Below are positions 41,596-52,174 of a DNA stretch of 64,000 bases, piece by piece. Each line of letters begins with the position of its first letter. The stretch's first letter is position 1. The DNA comes from Astragalus membranaceus (lineage: Eukaryota > Streptophyta > Magnoliopsida > Fabales > Fabaceae). The position numbers were made by a program, and so were the translations under genes. Where the stretch lies: contig CM076849.1 of NCBI GenBank assembly GCA_039519185.1, positions 59,221,087-59,285,086 on the forward strand. Direction: 5' to 3'. A model generated the notes under the pieces. The model was not told where the DNA came from. It made no database searches and saw only the letters and a program-made list of their open reading frames with translations.

Positions 41596-43393
41596 GGAAC
41601 ATTGATGTGAAGTTGCTTTAGCACCTCTAGAAATTTTCCAAATTGCTTGTCTTGCCGAGCCTTTTTCAATCTTTAAGGAAAGGGTGGATCTGGCAAAGCT
41701 TGATCAAGCTTAGGTGAAGTTACTGGTGCAGAGTAAGATGCTGCAGCACCTGTTGTGGCAGCATCTTGTACATCATCTTTTTCATTTTTTTCATTTTTTT
41801 CATTTTGTTTCTTTCCACTACCTTTATCAAGTGATGGTCCTGCCAAATCCTTCCCACTCCTTAAAGATATAGCCTTCCATGTTGGTACCTCTTTCCCTTT
41901 TGAAGATGAAGCTTCAGTAGTAGAAGGCAATGTTGCACTAGGTCTCTGGGTTAGAGCAGTGGCTATTTGACCAATTTGATTCTCCAAGTTCTTGATAGCA
42001 GCCCCTTGAGCTTGATACTGAGTTTTGGTTTCATTCATGAAAGCTTTGAGCATAGCTTCCATAGAATTACCAACTGTTGGGGCTACTGCTGCCTTGGGTT
42101 GAGCAGGGAATCCAGGTCGTGTAGCTGGAGTTGCTGTAGGTGCTGCTGTACTCCATTTGAAATTGGCATGATCTCTCCATCCTAGATTATAGGTACTGGC
42201 ATATGGATTATGGTTTCTGTTGTATCCGACATAGTTGAATGAAATAGGGTTGGCTGGGCATTCTTCTTATAGGTGACCTCCTCCACAGTAGACACAACTG
42301 GTAGACCTCACTGGAACTTGTTCAATTGCTGTTGCAGCTTTGACCTCCGATTTAGCTTCTATTGCTGCAGCATCTGCTGCTGCAGCACTAGGTGCATTTA
42401 GGTTTTTAACCATATTGGTAAGGCATGCCACTTGAGCAGCTAAAGCAGTCATTTCACTAACTTCATGCATCCCAGCTACTTTCTTTTGAGCACTCACTCT
42501 TGCTGTAGGCCATTGATAACTATTTGCAGGAATTGTTTCAATAAGATTGTAAGCATCAGTGTATGAACCATTCATTAAAACTCCACCAGAAGATGCATCA
42601 AGCATAAGCCTTATCTGAGGTTCCAACCCATTGTAAAAAGTTTCCATTTGAACCACAACTGACAACCCATTATGTGGACATTTTCTTAGTAATTCTTTAA
42701 ATCTTTCCCATGCTTCAAACAGTGTTTCAAATTCAGTTTGTCTGAAAGAGGTAATTTCAGTTCTCATCCTGGCATTCTTGATAGGTGGAAAGTATTTAGA
42801 AATAAATTTTCAGCCATTTCATTCCAAGTAGTGATAGAGTTAGGCTCTAAGGAATTTAACCAAGCCTTGGCTCTATCCTTCAAGGAATATGGAAACAGCT
42901 TGAGTTTAAAAGCATCATCAGTAACACCAGGGAGTATGAAATTACTACAAACTTCTACAAATTGTTTTAAATGCAGATGGGGATCCTCTGTAGGTCCACC
43001 ACCAAATTGGCCAACTGTTTGAAGCATTTGAAACATCATGGGCTTAAATTCAAAGTGTGTCCTGGCAAGTTGAGGCCTTACTATGCTGGTTTGCATAGTT
43101 AGAGGGTCAAAAATTGCATAATCCCTCATAGGTCTGTCCCTGTCATTAGCCATGCCCATGACTGTTTGATTTAATACCTCTTGCTGATATTGGTTGGTAG
43201 GAGGGTTTTCCATTTCAGTGGCATTGTGTTGAGAACCTTGAGCTGGTGTGCTCTGGGAATCATGTACAGAAGCCATGACAACAGCTCTGCCTAACTCAAT
43301 AAGCCTTAGTCTACTATTGATCCTTCTCAACCTTCTGAACAGTCTTTCTATTTCTGGATCCAACTGAAATTCTGGTGTGGAAGCCCTGTGCAT
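41596..43393 (-). pseudogene. Athila-like Gag, copy 1 (truncated, several breaks)
   Basis: Starts at ATG 43393 (MHRASTPEFQL). It shows the conserved Athila/Tat gag core (HFEFKPMMFQMLQTVGQFGG, HLHLKQFVEVC, SLKDRAKAWLNSLEP), then ETLFEAWERFKELLRKCPH, METFYNGLEPQ, and a zinc-finger-like CVYCGGGHL. Breaks: a one-base frameshift near 42803, TAA at 42267-42269 in the zinc-finger region, and TAA after DPPFP at 41673. It then runs on as RLKKARQDKQFGKF and is cut at about 41596, before protease. A linker is rich in Ala encoded by GCTGCAGCA-like repeats. The gag would be the capsid protein of a Ty3/gypsy element; this copy is dead. Confidence 0.85.
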
Positions 43394-43501
43394 ATGCTGC
43401 AGCAGCTACTGCTGTAGCAACAGAGACAGCACACACAAAAAATGAGAAAACAAAAAAATCACTAACTTACTAACTAATTAAACAACAATTAAACTTTTCT
43501 A

Positions 43502-43519
43502 TCCCCGGCAACGGCGCCA
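43502..43519 (-). other. Primer-binding site, tRNA-Asp type
   Basis: The plus strand reads TCCCCGGCAACGGCGCCA, i.e. the 3' end of tRNA-Asp including CCA, so the minus strand is complementary to it. This is the usual Athila/Tat-type primer site and sits six bases from the LTR edge. Confidence 0.8.
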
Positions 43520-43525
43520 AAAAAT

Positions 43526-44876
43526 TGTTGTGTAAAATCTTGTGCAAGTATACACAGTCCAACAAGTAGTATATGATAAGAAAAGATCGTTCCCACGAGG
43601 ATTGAGGTCTAAAACGTGTTTAATTTGGTTAACAAATTAGTGAAAATTAAAGTGGAAGGGTGTGAAAATCAGTATTGAGAATAAGTTGGAATGTGTTCAC
43701 AAGGTGACTCCTTTCTAGTGCAGTAGTGCTGCGTCTAATGCTGCAGCAATAGATGTTGTCGCAATAGTTGCTGTTTTGTCAATCACTTCCACTAGGGTTT
43801 CTCTACAAGATTCTATGTCTAGACCCTAAATAGGTACTCCCTAGGCTACTCACGCACCCACAGTGTTCATCTCATGGATTTTGCCCTCCTATGTCTAGGG
43901 TTTAAGCAAGAAGCATTAAAGTGTCCTTTACTACTTACTATCCATGTTATCTTTTGAGATCTATTCATAAACCATTTCTGAATTTACAAATTTACTTAAG
44001 TTAGATGGCCATTCCTAATTTAATATGGAAGTATTAAGCTCACAAAAGATAAATTTCTAAAACATCAAATGCATTTTATCACATACACTAAAGATTCATT
44101 ACATAGATCCCAACATTCCAACAATGAGTAATTAGCTCATAATGAGCAAACTAGACAAGAAACACAACTTAAACATAATTGTAACAATCATATTCATGAG
44201 ATACAAGATAGAAAGTATACTAAGTGAGAGGATCCGAAGATACACTCCAAGAAGAGAATCTCAAGGAGAGGGTTCAGCTCCCACGTAGCACAATCAACAA
44301 GTATTGTGGCTCCTGTCGTTGCTGCAGCAATGATTCCAGCAATGATCTTCGCAAGTTTGGTAATGGAAGGTAGCGTAGGTAAAAAATGGTGGAAAGCTAT
44401 TTCTAAACTTTCCTTTTCAGACCTCACATGACATAAATGAAGAAGGAGGCTCCCTTTTATAGCTCTACGGTACATGATTCAAGAAAACCCTAAATTTGAG
44501 GCGCCCTTAGTCCTTTGTGTGCCCAAAAGTACAAGTGCCAAAGAAAAAGGGGAATATTCCCTGTTCAGGTGCTGGCACTAGCTGGACGTGCTCGTCCTTA
44601 CCATGACAGCTGTCCTTTGCTTCTTTTAGCGCGTCCCATCCTTCTCTCTCATCTTTCGCATAATTGCATTGCTATGGCAACTGATGCTGCAGCAATTGAA
44701 CACACAATCAAAGCACACAAATAGGGCACCTAAATGCCAAATTTTAAGAACTCAGGAATGCAACCTTCTAAACTTAAAACATAACATTTACACATGCTAA
44801 CTTACTAATTACACGAGAATAAACAATGAATTAACCTTAAAAATGCATAAATAACTCTTATAAATAAGAGTTATCA
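43526..44876 (-). mobile_element. Athila-like LTR 1 (1351 bp)
   Basis: TGTTGTGTAAAATC on the left to AAGAGTTATCA on the right. It acts as 5' LTR of the unit on its left and 3' LTR of the unit on its right. The right edge is a near-perfect palindrome (ATAACTCTTATAAATAAGAGTTAT). A minus-strand TATAAAAGG lies at 44453-44461. TTGCTGCAGCAA-like words occur several times. Confidence 0.8.
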
Positions 44877-45743
44877 GTGGTCCCGCTCTTTGTGGAATTG
44901 TTGTTTTACTGCTTGATCCAGAGAGACAATTAGAGAACATTCTTCAATATCTTCATTTGGGTATTTGAGAGAATTCATAATGTTGAATTTGATCTCTTGA
45001 TCATTGATTCCCGTGGTCAATTCACCTTTCTGCACATCAATGAGTGTTTTTCCAGTAGCCAAAAATGGTCTTCCAAGAGTGATTGGTACATCCTTATCTA
45101 CATCAAAATCAAGGATAACAAAATCTGCATGAAACACAAATTTGTCAACTTTTATCAAAACATCCTCTATGATCCCTTCAGGATAGGATATTGACCTATC
45201 TGCTAATTGAAGGGTCACAGTGGTAGGTCTGGCAGTTCCAATACCAAGTTGTGTGAATATGGATTTAGGCATCAAGTTGATAGTTGCACCTAAATCAGAT
45301 AGTGTACGACCAGTATAAAGTTTTCCATTTGAAAATGGTATAGTGAAACTGCCAGGATCCTTTAACTTCCTTGAAATTTTGTTCTGCATGATCATGCTGC
45401 ATTCTTTTGACATAGATATTGTCTCAAATTCCCCCAATCTTCTTTTCTTTGTGAGAACATATTTCATGAATTTAGCATAATTGGGCATCTGTTGGAGTGC
45501 TTCAACAAGGGGTACATTGATGTGTAGTTGCTTAAGTACCTCAAGGAACTTGCCAAATTGTTTTTCTTCACGTGCCTTCTTCAATCTTTGTGGATAAGGT
45601 GGAGAACGGTATTCTGGAACTAACCTTGGTGGTGGTACAAAAGCAGCTTCTGATGCTCCAGCTTTGGATGCTCCTGCATCTGTTGCTCCTGCATTTGTTG
45701 CTGCAGTATCAGTTGTATTTTTTTTCTTTTTCATTTTTTTCAT
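44877..45743 (-). pseudogene. Athila-like protease region, copy 2
   Basis: Reads YPQRLKKAREEKQFGKFLEV, then protease with LSDLGATINLMP (the usual Asp-Ser/Thr-Gly is Asp-Leu-Gly here, as seen in Athila-type proteases I recall) and ITLGRPFLATGKTLIDV. It ends right at the LTR, so reverse transcriptase and integrase are absent. An Ala/Gly/Thr linker (NAGATDAGASKAGASEAA) is encoded by GCTCCTGCA repeats. A poly-Lys run at about 45715-45745 coincides with a frame change to the gag part. Confidence 0.75.
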
Positions 45744-47555
45744 TTTTTTCTTCCTTTTCTACACCTTCAGTTTCATATGGCTCTGAGAGATCTTTTCCAC
45801 TTCTCAAGGAAGTGGCTTTTACATGCCCCTTCCAATGCTTTTGTGAGGTTGAGGCTTCTGTAGTGGATGGTAATGAACCACTTGGCCTCTGATATAATGT
45901 TGTAGCTAGTTGCCCCATTTGATTCTCCAAGTTCTTAAATGATGCATCATGAGCTTGCCTTGCAGTTCTAGTTTCACTGATGAAAGCATCAGTTTTGCTC
46001 ATATATGCTTTAAACATTGATTCCAAGGAGTTATCATTTGTTGGTGTAGGAGTTCTTTGGTAATTTTGAGAGTGAAATCCTGGTGGAGTTGATGGTGCTG
46101 CAGCATTGGATGCTGGAGCATTATTACTACTCCATTTGAAATTGGGGTGATTTCTCCAGCCCAGGTTATAGGTGTTAGAGTAAGGATTGTTGTTTTTGTT
46201 GTATCCCACATAGTTAACAGAAATAGGGTTGCTTAGACATTCTTCATACAAGTGTCCACCTCCACAGTATATATACACAACAAGTTGTTCCTGGAGGGGC
46301 TTGTTCTATTGCAGCAGCAATGGGTTTTGTCATTGCTCCAGCAATGGTTGCTGGGGCATTGGTAGAATTGAGATTTTTGATCATGTTGGTGAGAGATGAC
46401 ACTTGAGCTGATAGAGCTGATACTTCACTGAGTTCATGAACCCCAACTGTCTTTTTTTGAGCACTGACCCTTTCTGTGGGCCAACTGTAGTTGTTGGTTG
46501 CAATTTTGTCTATCAACTCACATGCTTCATTGTATGATGAATTTAGTAACACTCCTCCAGATGAGGCATCCAACATGAGTCTGGTTTGGGGCTCCAAATC
46601 ATTAAAGAATGTTTCCATTTGTATTATGACAGGCATACCATGATGAGGACATTTTCTTAAAAGTTCTTTCCATCTTTTCCATGCTTCAAATAGTGATTCT
46701 CCTTCTTTTTGTCTAAAAGAAGTTATGTCATTTCTCATCCTGGCATTTTTAATTGGTGGAAAATATTTTGCTAGAAATTTTTCATCTAGTTCATCCCACT
46801 CAGTGATAGAGTTAGGCTCTAGGGAATTTAGCCAAGCCTTGGTTTTATCCTTGAGGGAATATGGAAAAAGTTTTAATCTGAAAGCATTTTCTATAACACC
46901 AGGGATGATGAAATTGCTACATATTTCTAAAAATTATCTTAGATGCAAATGGGGGTCCTCATGAGGAGTACCACTAAATTGACCCACTGTTTGAAGCATT
47001 TGAAACATCATGGGTTTAAATTCAAAATGAGCTGCATTAATTTGAGGTCTGACTATGCTGGTTTGCAACACCAGGGATGATGAAATTGCTACATATTTCT
47101 AAAAATTGTCTTAGATGCAAATGGCGGTCCTCATGAGGAGAACCACTAAATTGACCCACTGTTTGAAGCATTTGAAACATCATGGGTTTAAATTCAAAAT
47201 GAGCTGCATTAATTTGAGGTCTGACTATGCTGGTTTGCATGTTTTGATGATCAAACACAACATAGTCCCTCATTGGTCTGTCCCTGTCATTTATCATACC
47301 TATAGGTCCCATGTTGATGAATTGGTTTCTGTAATCATTCTCAGGATCAGGGTGTGAGCCATGAACAGAACCTCTGCCTCTTCCAGTGCCTCTACATGTG
47401 CCATGATTAGAACCTTCTCCTACTCCTGGTTCAAACATTGTTTGTCTAGCTCTGCCTCTTTGTCTTTGAAGTCTACGCAACCTTCTAAATCTCCTCTCTA
47501 TCTCAGGATCCAACTGAAATTCTGGTGTGTTGGACCTGGGCATATGCTGTAGCAA
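45709..47555 (-). pseudogene. Athila-like Gag, copy 2 (frameshifted, internal duplication)
   Basis: Reads from about 47543 (MPRSNTPEFQLDPEIERRFR) through FEFKPMMFQMLQTVGQFSGS and HLHLRQFLEICSNF. It is broken by a 172-bp tandem duplication (46896-47067 and 47068-47239), which shifts the frame. It continues as MRNDITSFRQKEGESLFEAW and RKCPHHGMP to a CVY zinc-finger motif disrupted by a TATATACACAAC insertion near 46268, then YCGGGHLYEEC and a Pro/Ala/Thr-rich tail to the poly-Lys run. It is not translatable as one protein. Confidence 0.8.
46896..47239. repeat. 172-bp tandem duplication in Athila-like gag
   Basis: AACACCAGGGATGATGAAATTGC and the following sequence to GCTGGTTTGCA occur twice, 172 bp apart, with a few substitutions (e.g. 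AATTATC versus AATTGTC). The length is not a multiple of three. Confidence 0.9.
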
Positions 47556-47848
47556 CTATTGCTGAGGCAATGACTGCTGGAGCATTGATTGCTGAAGCAC
47601 AAGGAACAAACACCAAAGTAAAATTATCACTAATTTACTACTTAGTTAAACAATTAAAATTAATGGCCATACCCGTCAACGGCGCCAAAAACTTGTTGTG
47701 AGAAAAAGTGTGCAAGTATACACAGTCTTTAACAAGTAATATAGTAGAAAATAGAGATCGTACCCACAAGGATTGGATAAATTTTGAGAGTTTAAAATGG
47801 TAGCAATACTAGTGAGAAACAGAAATCAAAAATAAAATAAAAGATGAG

Positions 47849-47849
<1 letters not shown>

Positions 47850-47879
<30 letters not shown>
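47850..47879. repeat. (GT)n microsatellite
   Basis: About 15 uninterrupted GT units inside Athila-like LTR 2. Confidence 0.95.
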
Positions 47880-47882
<3 letters not shown>

Positions 47883-47992
47883 AGAAAATTTAAGATAAGC
47901 AAAATAAAGATGGGTTGTAAATCAATTGAGAGAGATAGTTGGAATACTCTTTCCTAAGTGACTTGCTTTGATAGCATTATGTTATACATGAT

Positions 47993-48397
47993 TGTTCTAG
48001 ACTGGGCCTTCGGCCCAATCCGATGCAGGACTGGCCGAGACCAGCCCACGAACGAAATGGAGAAATAATAACCTAAATCCACTAAGATCAACGGCTCAGG
48101 TCTACCTTCGCTGAGGCTCGCTTGATCAATGGTCGAGATCGACCGCGCTGATCCAGCACTGCCCCTCTGACACTATATAAAGAGGCACTGTTCCCACTGA
48201 CAGGTACACGTATTATTACCCATATTGTTACTCTGCTCACACTCTTATTCTACTGACTTGGGCGTCGGAGTGTCATTGCAGGTACCACCCGGGCAGGACT
48301 CTGCGTACGGCCAGATATCATCTACCCAATCAATTCATACATTCGGACTTAGGACTCAACTGCTCGTGCCCGCTCCAAGGTCGAGCACCTCAGTGCA
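47993..48397 (+). mobile_element. Solo LTR (405 bp)
   Basis: TGTTCTAGACTGGG to CAGTGCA, flanked by ATGAT at 47988-47992 and 48398-48402. TATA box CTATATAAAG at about 48172-48181. The stretch TTGGGCGTCGGAGTGTCATTGCAGGTACC resembles the leader of other plant gypsy LTRs. No internal region is present, so the element was lost by LTR-LTR recombination. Confidence 0.85.
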
Positions 48398-49618
48398 ATG
48401 ATGCTCCTGCAATGGATGTTGTGGCAATGGATGCGTGCCTTTCAGCAACTAACGTCGGGGCTTCATTACAAGTCTTATGTCTAAGCTCTAAATAAGTTCA
48501 CCCTTGTATATTAAGCTCCCAGTGTCTAAGCTCTAGGTTTTAGCATGGAATTAACAAAGTTTCCTTTTATTGAAACACTTGTCCATATTTGTTCTTGAGT
48601 TCAAATCATAAACCATGTCTGTATTTAAGACCCTACTTATTCTAAGTGATCAACCTCAAAATAAGTTTGAAATAATTATAGCACAAGAACTAAACTGCAA
48701 GCATCAATATAACATAATAACTATTCAAAGGTTCATTACAAAGTTAAGGCATCCCAACTAAAGATGTTTAGCTCATGCTTGACATAACTAAGCGCATATA
48801 AACAGAAAGATTCATATTCATATGATTGAAAATACAAAGGAAAGGAAATAAGATAGAAATTACACAAGTGAAGTTCCTCTGCATATTCTGCCTAGCAATG
48901 CTCGAGCAATCACCTCACAGCAATAAAACAGCAATAAGAAATGGTGTAGAAGTAGAGAGAGAAGTTGTCAATTTCTTCCTCTCCTTCGAACCAAAGTAGT
49001 ATATCTAAGACTAATTCCTAAACTTTAGATGATTTCAAATGATGAGGAGGGGATGCATTTACAGGCTTCAAAAAGTGAAGTTGTCTTGGGCACCAAGGTG
49101 ACTTTGAGATGAAGTTAGGGTTTCTTTTTCTACTTGTCTCAAAAAGCTTGATTTGATCATCCACCAAATAAAGAAAAGGGGTCCAATGGTGTAAGGACAA
49201 GTGTCCCTAAAAAGTTTCCACTTGTAGTCTATGATGATTCCAAGGTGGCGCCGCAATCTCCCCCTTGGGCAACTTGCACTTCGCTTTTGGCTTTATGACG
49301 TCATCACCAGGATGCTGGGGCATTCTATGTTGTGAAGATTGTTGGGGTAACTGATGCTGGCAATGATGTTGGGGCAATGCCTCTGCTACTATTGCTGGTG
49401 CATTCTTTGCTGGGGCAATTGTTGCTACGACAATTTGAACAAACACATAAAATACCACCAATCATATAAAATAGTCATGAAGTGTGCGTAAACCGTTCTT
49501 AACTTAAAAAGTTGTAACTCCTTGGTATTTCTTTATTTAACAAAACATTATTACTGAGATTCTCACAATTTATTTAGATTTGAAAGCGTAAATAACTCTA
49601 TATAAAATAGAGTTATCA

Positions 49619-50615
49619 TGTATCCACAATTGTTTTGATGTGCATACCCTTCTTCACACAATAGCTTGGTGAAAATGTTTATGCAACTTATTCGTAATTT
49701 TTTTTGAAAGTTTACAGCCTAAAACGCTTGGCGGAATAGAATAAGATAATGTTTTTTTACAACAGAATCTGATAATAAGGTATTTTTTATAAGATAATAA
49801 TGGTATTATTTGCTTGTATTATTCACAAGGTACAATAGGACAAAATGAGTTAGGATCCTCTCGAGTACTTGTTGTGTCAAGTAGGAGAGAGTGACACATA
49901 TAAAAAGATAATAACATTTATTGCATTGATTCTTTTATTCTATGTGTCGCTCTCTCCTACTTGACACAACCAATACGGATCGTGACTCGTACAAAATATA
50001 GATTGCAAGATATGTGAGTTTGAACTTCTCCCTAACTTACTCCTTTTTTCTCATAATCCTTGATTTTCTCTTGTCAAAATCAGATTTGAATGTTCTGCTA
50101 TAGCAATTCCTAAAAAAATTATCCAAGTAGATAGCTCAGTTGGCGAGTTCAAAGCCCGGAAACTAACATTCCCCCACCCCAACTAACATTGCTTATTAAA
50201 AAAGCAATTCCTAAAATTGCTCCCAACTTGAATGCCTTCATTCTAGTAATTCCTAGAATAACTCCTACTTTGAATGCTTTGATTCTATAGCCGTAACAAT
50301 AACCACCATCTAAATAAGGTTTGATATTGTTCAAGAAAGTTCTCATTTGAGAAGAAAGAATATCAAAAGCTCAATCAAATTCAGAATCATACTTTTGAGG
50401 AATAACTAAATTAATAACAAACTAATGTAATACATGCAAAGTGATAACATTTTTGTCTTATTTGATTCTAGAGAAGAAATTTCTTCACATAAAGCTAGAT
50501 GGAGAGATTCGGAGCAAACAAGCGTTTCAAAGATTGGTGCGCCAATTTCACTACTTTGTTGCCATTGTTGCAATCTTCATTGTTTTGCAAATTAGTTGCA
50601 GTAGAGTCACTAAAC
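49619..50615. other. Non-coding stretch between Athila-like LTR and LINE
   Basis: AT-rich; contains the MITE-like hairpin at 49872-49969 and a tRNA-like TAGCTCAGTTGGCGAGTTCAAAGCCCGG at about 50132-50160 (A-box and B-box-like words abutting, perhaps a SINE remnant). A short frame near 50480-50615 (SKQAFQRLVRQFHYF) has no known domain. Confidence 0.4.
49872..49969. mobile_element. MITE-like inverted repeat
   Basis: TTGTGTCAAGTAGGAGAGAG and further bases at 49872-49900 are repeated inverted at 49941-49969 with one mismatch over 29 bp, around a 40-bp AT-rich centre. No clear target duplication. Confidence 0.6.
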
Positions 50616-50630
50616 AACAGTGATAGTGAT
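50616..50630. repeat. LINE target-site duplication (left)
   Basis: AACAGTGATAGTGAT occurs here, just before the truncated LINE start, and again at 56272-56286 after the LINE A-run. This 15-bp length is typical for LINE insertion. Confidence 0.8.
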
Positions 50631-50704
50631 TGCTTAGGAGGAATGCCATTAACTCCGATCTCAATGCCCGCTGCCCCATACACTAGTGGAAAATAGACAT
50701 TAAA

Positions 50705-51043
50705 AAGCATCATTTAGCATCGGTTGTTTGAACAACCGATGCTAAATGTAGACGCGGTGGCAAATTTGTAATTAAATTGAAGTTTTTAGTTTTCGCGCCT
50801 ACATTTAGCATCGGGTGTTTAAACAACCGATGCTAAAAGTATATGCGTCGGACATTTAGCATCGGTTGTTTAAACAACCGATGCTAAAAGTGTATTTGCG
50901 TGAGACATTTAGCATCAGTTGTTTAAACAACCGATGCTAAAAGTATATGCGTCAGACTTTTAGCGTCGGGTGTTTAAACACCCGATGCTAAATGTGTGTA
51001 TTTAGCATCGGGTGTTTAAACACCCGACACTAAATGTCCCTTT
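50705..51043. repeat. Left subterminal hairpin array of CACTA
   Basis: Six units of TTTAGCATCGGTTGTTT paired with AACAACCGATGCTAAA, at about 50707, 50801, 50850, 50908, 50958 and 51001. Each can form a ~16-bp stem. Confidence 0.9.
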
Positions 51044-51045
51044 TA

Positions 51046-52150
51046 TTTTTTTCCCAACTTCTCTCTCGCATATCTCTCGCGTTCACTCTCTACCTCTCTT
51101 CACTCTCTTCACCGTCTCCCTCTCAGCTCTCCACCGTTCTCATCTCTCTCCCTCTCTTCACTCTCATCCCTCTCTTCACAGTTCTCAACTCTCTCGTTCT
51201 CAGTCCTCATCCTCGCGAAACCCATAAATTAAATCAAAAACGTTGAAGATCAACATCGTCGCCGTCACTGTTGTTTGCTGGTTGTCATCGCTCGCTCGCA
51301 GTCGCTGTTGCCTCGCCGTCGTCGTCTCTTGCTCATCGTCGTCGTCTCTTGCTGGATCTCGCCGTCGCCTCCCACCATCATCTCTCGTTCTCAGCCCTCT
51401 TCCTCGTGAAACCCTAAAACCCTGGAGAGAAAGAAAGGAGAACACTGAAAATCAACATCGCCGCCGTCACCGTTGTTTGCTCGCTGTCATCGCTTGCTAG
51501 CTGTTGCCTAACTCACTCATTCTCTGAACTCTCTCCTTCATCTGAAATCTCCCATTAAAATAGAAGCTGCCACCATCATCTCTCGTCCTCAGCCCTCTTC
51601 CTCATGAAACCCTAAAACGCTGAAGAGACAACATGAATGTTGGCAACCTTCTCATGGTATGTTCTCAATTCTCATCGTCACTTTTGCTTCCTTACAACAC
51701 AAAACAATGTACATCATATGATTTATTATCCGTGTCATATTTCGTTTCCCGCGTTACATTAATATTTTGATTCAATTTTATTTGAGTATGCAAAATTCCT
51801 GGATTAAGATTTACTGTCATATACCTTTTCTCTAGAATATGACCTACAAATGTTTTTTAATTGAACTTTGTTTCGTTGTTTGAGTGTGGTCACAACTGAT
51901 TCAAGTGAGCAACTGGAATTACTCACGTATTTTTTAGGAATCTTGCTAGTCTCTTTTTTGTATCTGCCAGCAATGCAATCATATGATATACTATCTTGTT
52001 TCAGTTTCGAAACTGAAATTTTGGCTCATTTTCATTATACTAGAAATGACTTGTGTGACAGCCATACTTCTTAGTTCCTATACTATACATACATACATGA
52101 TATGATTTTTATACAATGAAATTAAATTCTAAAATTGTTACCACTGCAGT
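51046..52150 (+). other. CT-rich leader region with internal duplication
   Basis: 51060-51215 is strongly CT-rich. A ~90-bp unit (CTCGYGAAACCC, ATCAACATCGYCGCCGTCAC, TGTTTGCT, GTCATCGCT) occurs at about 51212-51295 and again at 51403-51492, with a partial third near 51600. ATGGTATGTTC near 51655 and CACTGCAG at 52149 could be a donor and acceptor of a leader intron. No coding domain; it is probably the 5' leader of the captured T-protein gene or older element sequence. Confidence 0.4.
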
Positions 52151-52174
52151 GGGTCAATATATCTTGCTTAGAAA

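Larger units (their letters stand above)
47694..49618 (-). mobile_element. Athila-like LTR 2 (1925 bp including a nested solo LTR)
   Basis: TGTTGTGAGAAAAAG to ATAGAGTTATCA. Without the nested 410 bp it is about 1515 bp, similar to LTR 1 but diverged. A degenerate tRNA-Asp primer site (ACCCGTCAACGGCGCCA, 47671-47687) precedes it. A (GT)n microsatellite lies at 47850-47879. Diverged GCTGGGGCAATG/GCTCCTGCAATG words are frequent at 48400-48450 and 49310-49440. Confidence 0.75.

Noticed and set aside
47993..48397. Possible Cassandra-type TRIM
   Set aside because: I see no 5S rRNA-like sequence in it; it reads as an ordinary solo LTR.
50132..50160. tRNA gene-like TAGCTCAGTTGGCGAG plus TTCAAAGCCCGG
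   Set aside because: A-box and B-box words abut without an anticodon arm; at most a SINE remnant.
50499..50696. ORF running into the CACTA end
   Set aside because: Crosses a target duplication, a LINE edge and a transposon edge, so it cannot be an old gene; no domain.
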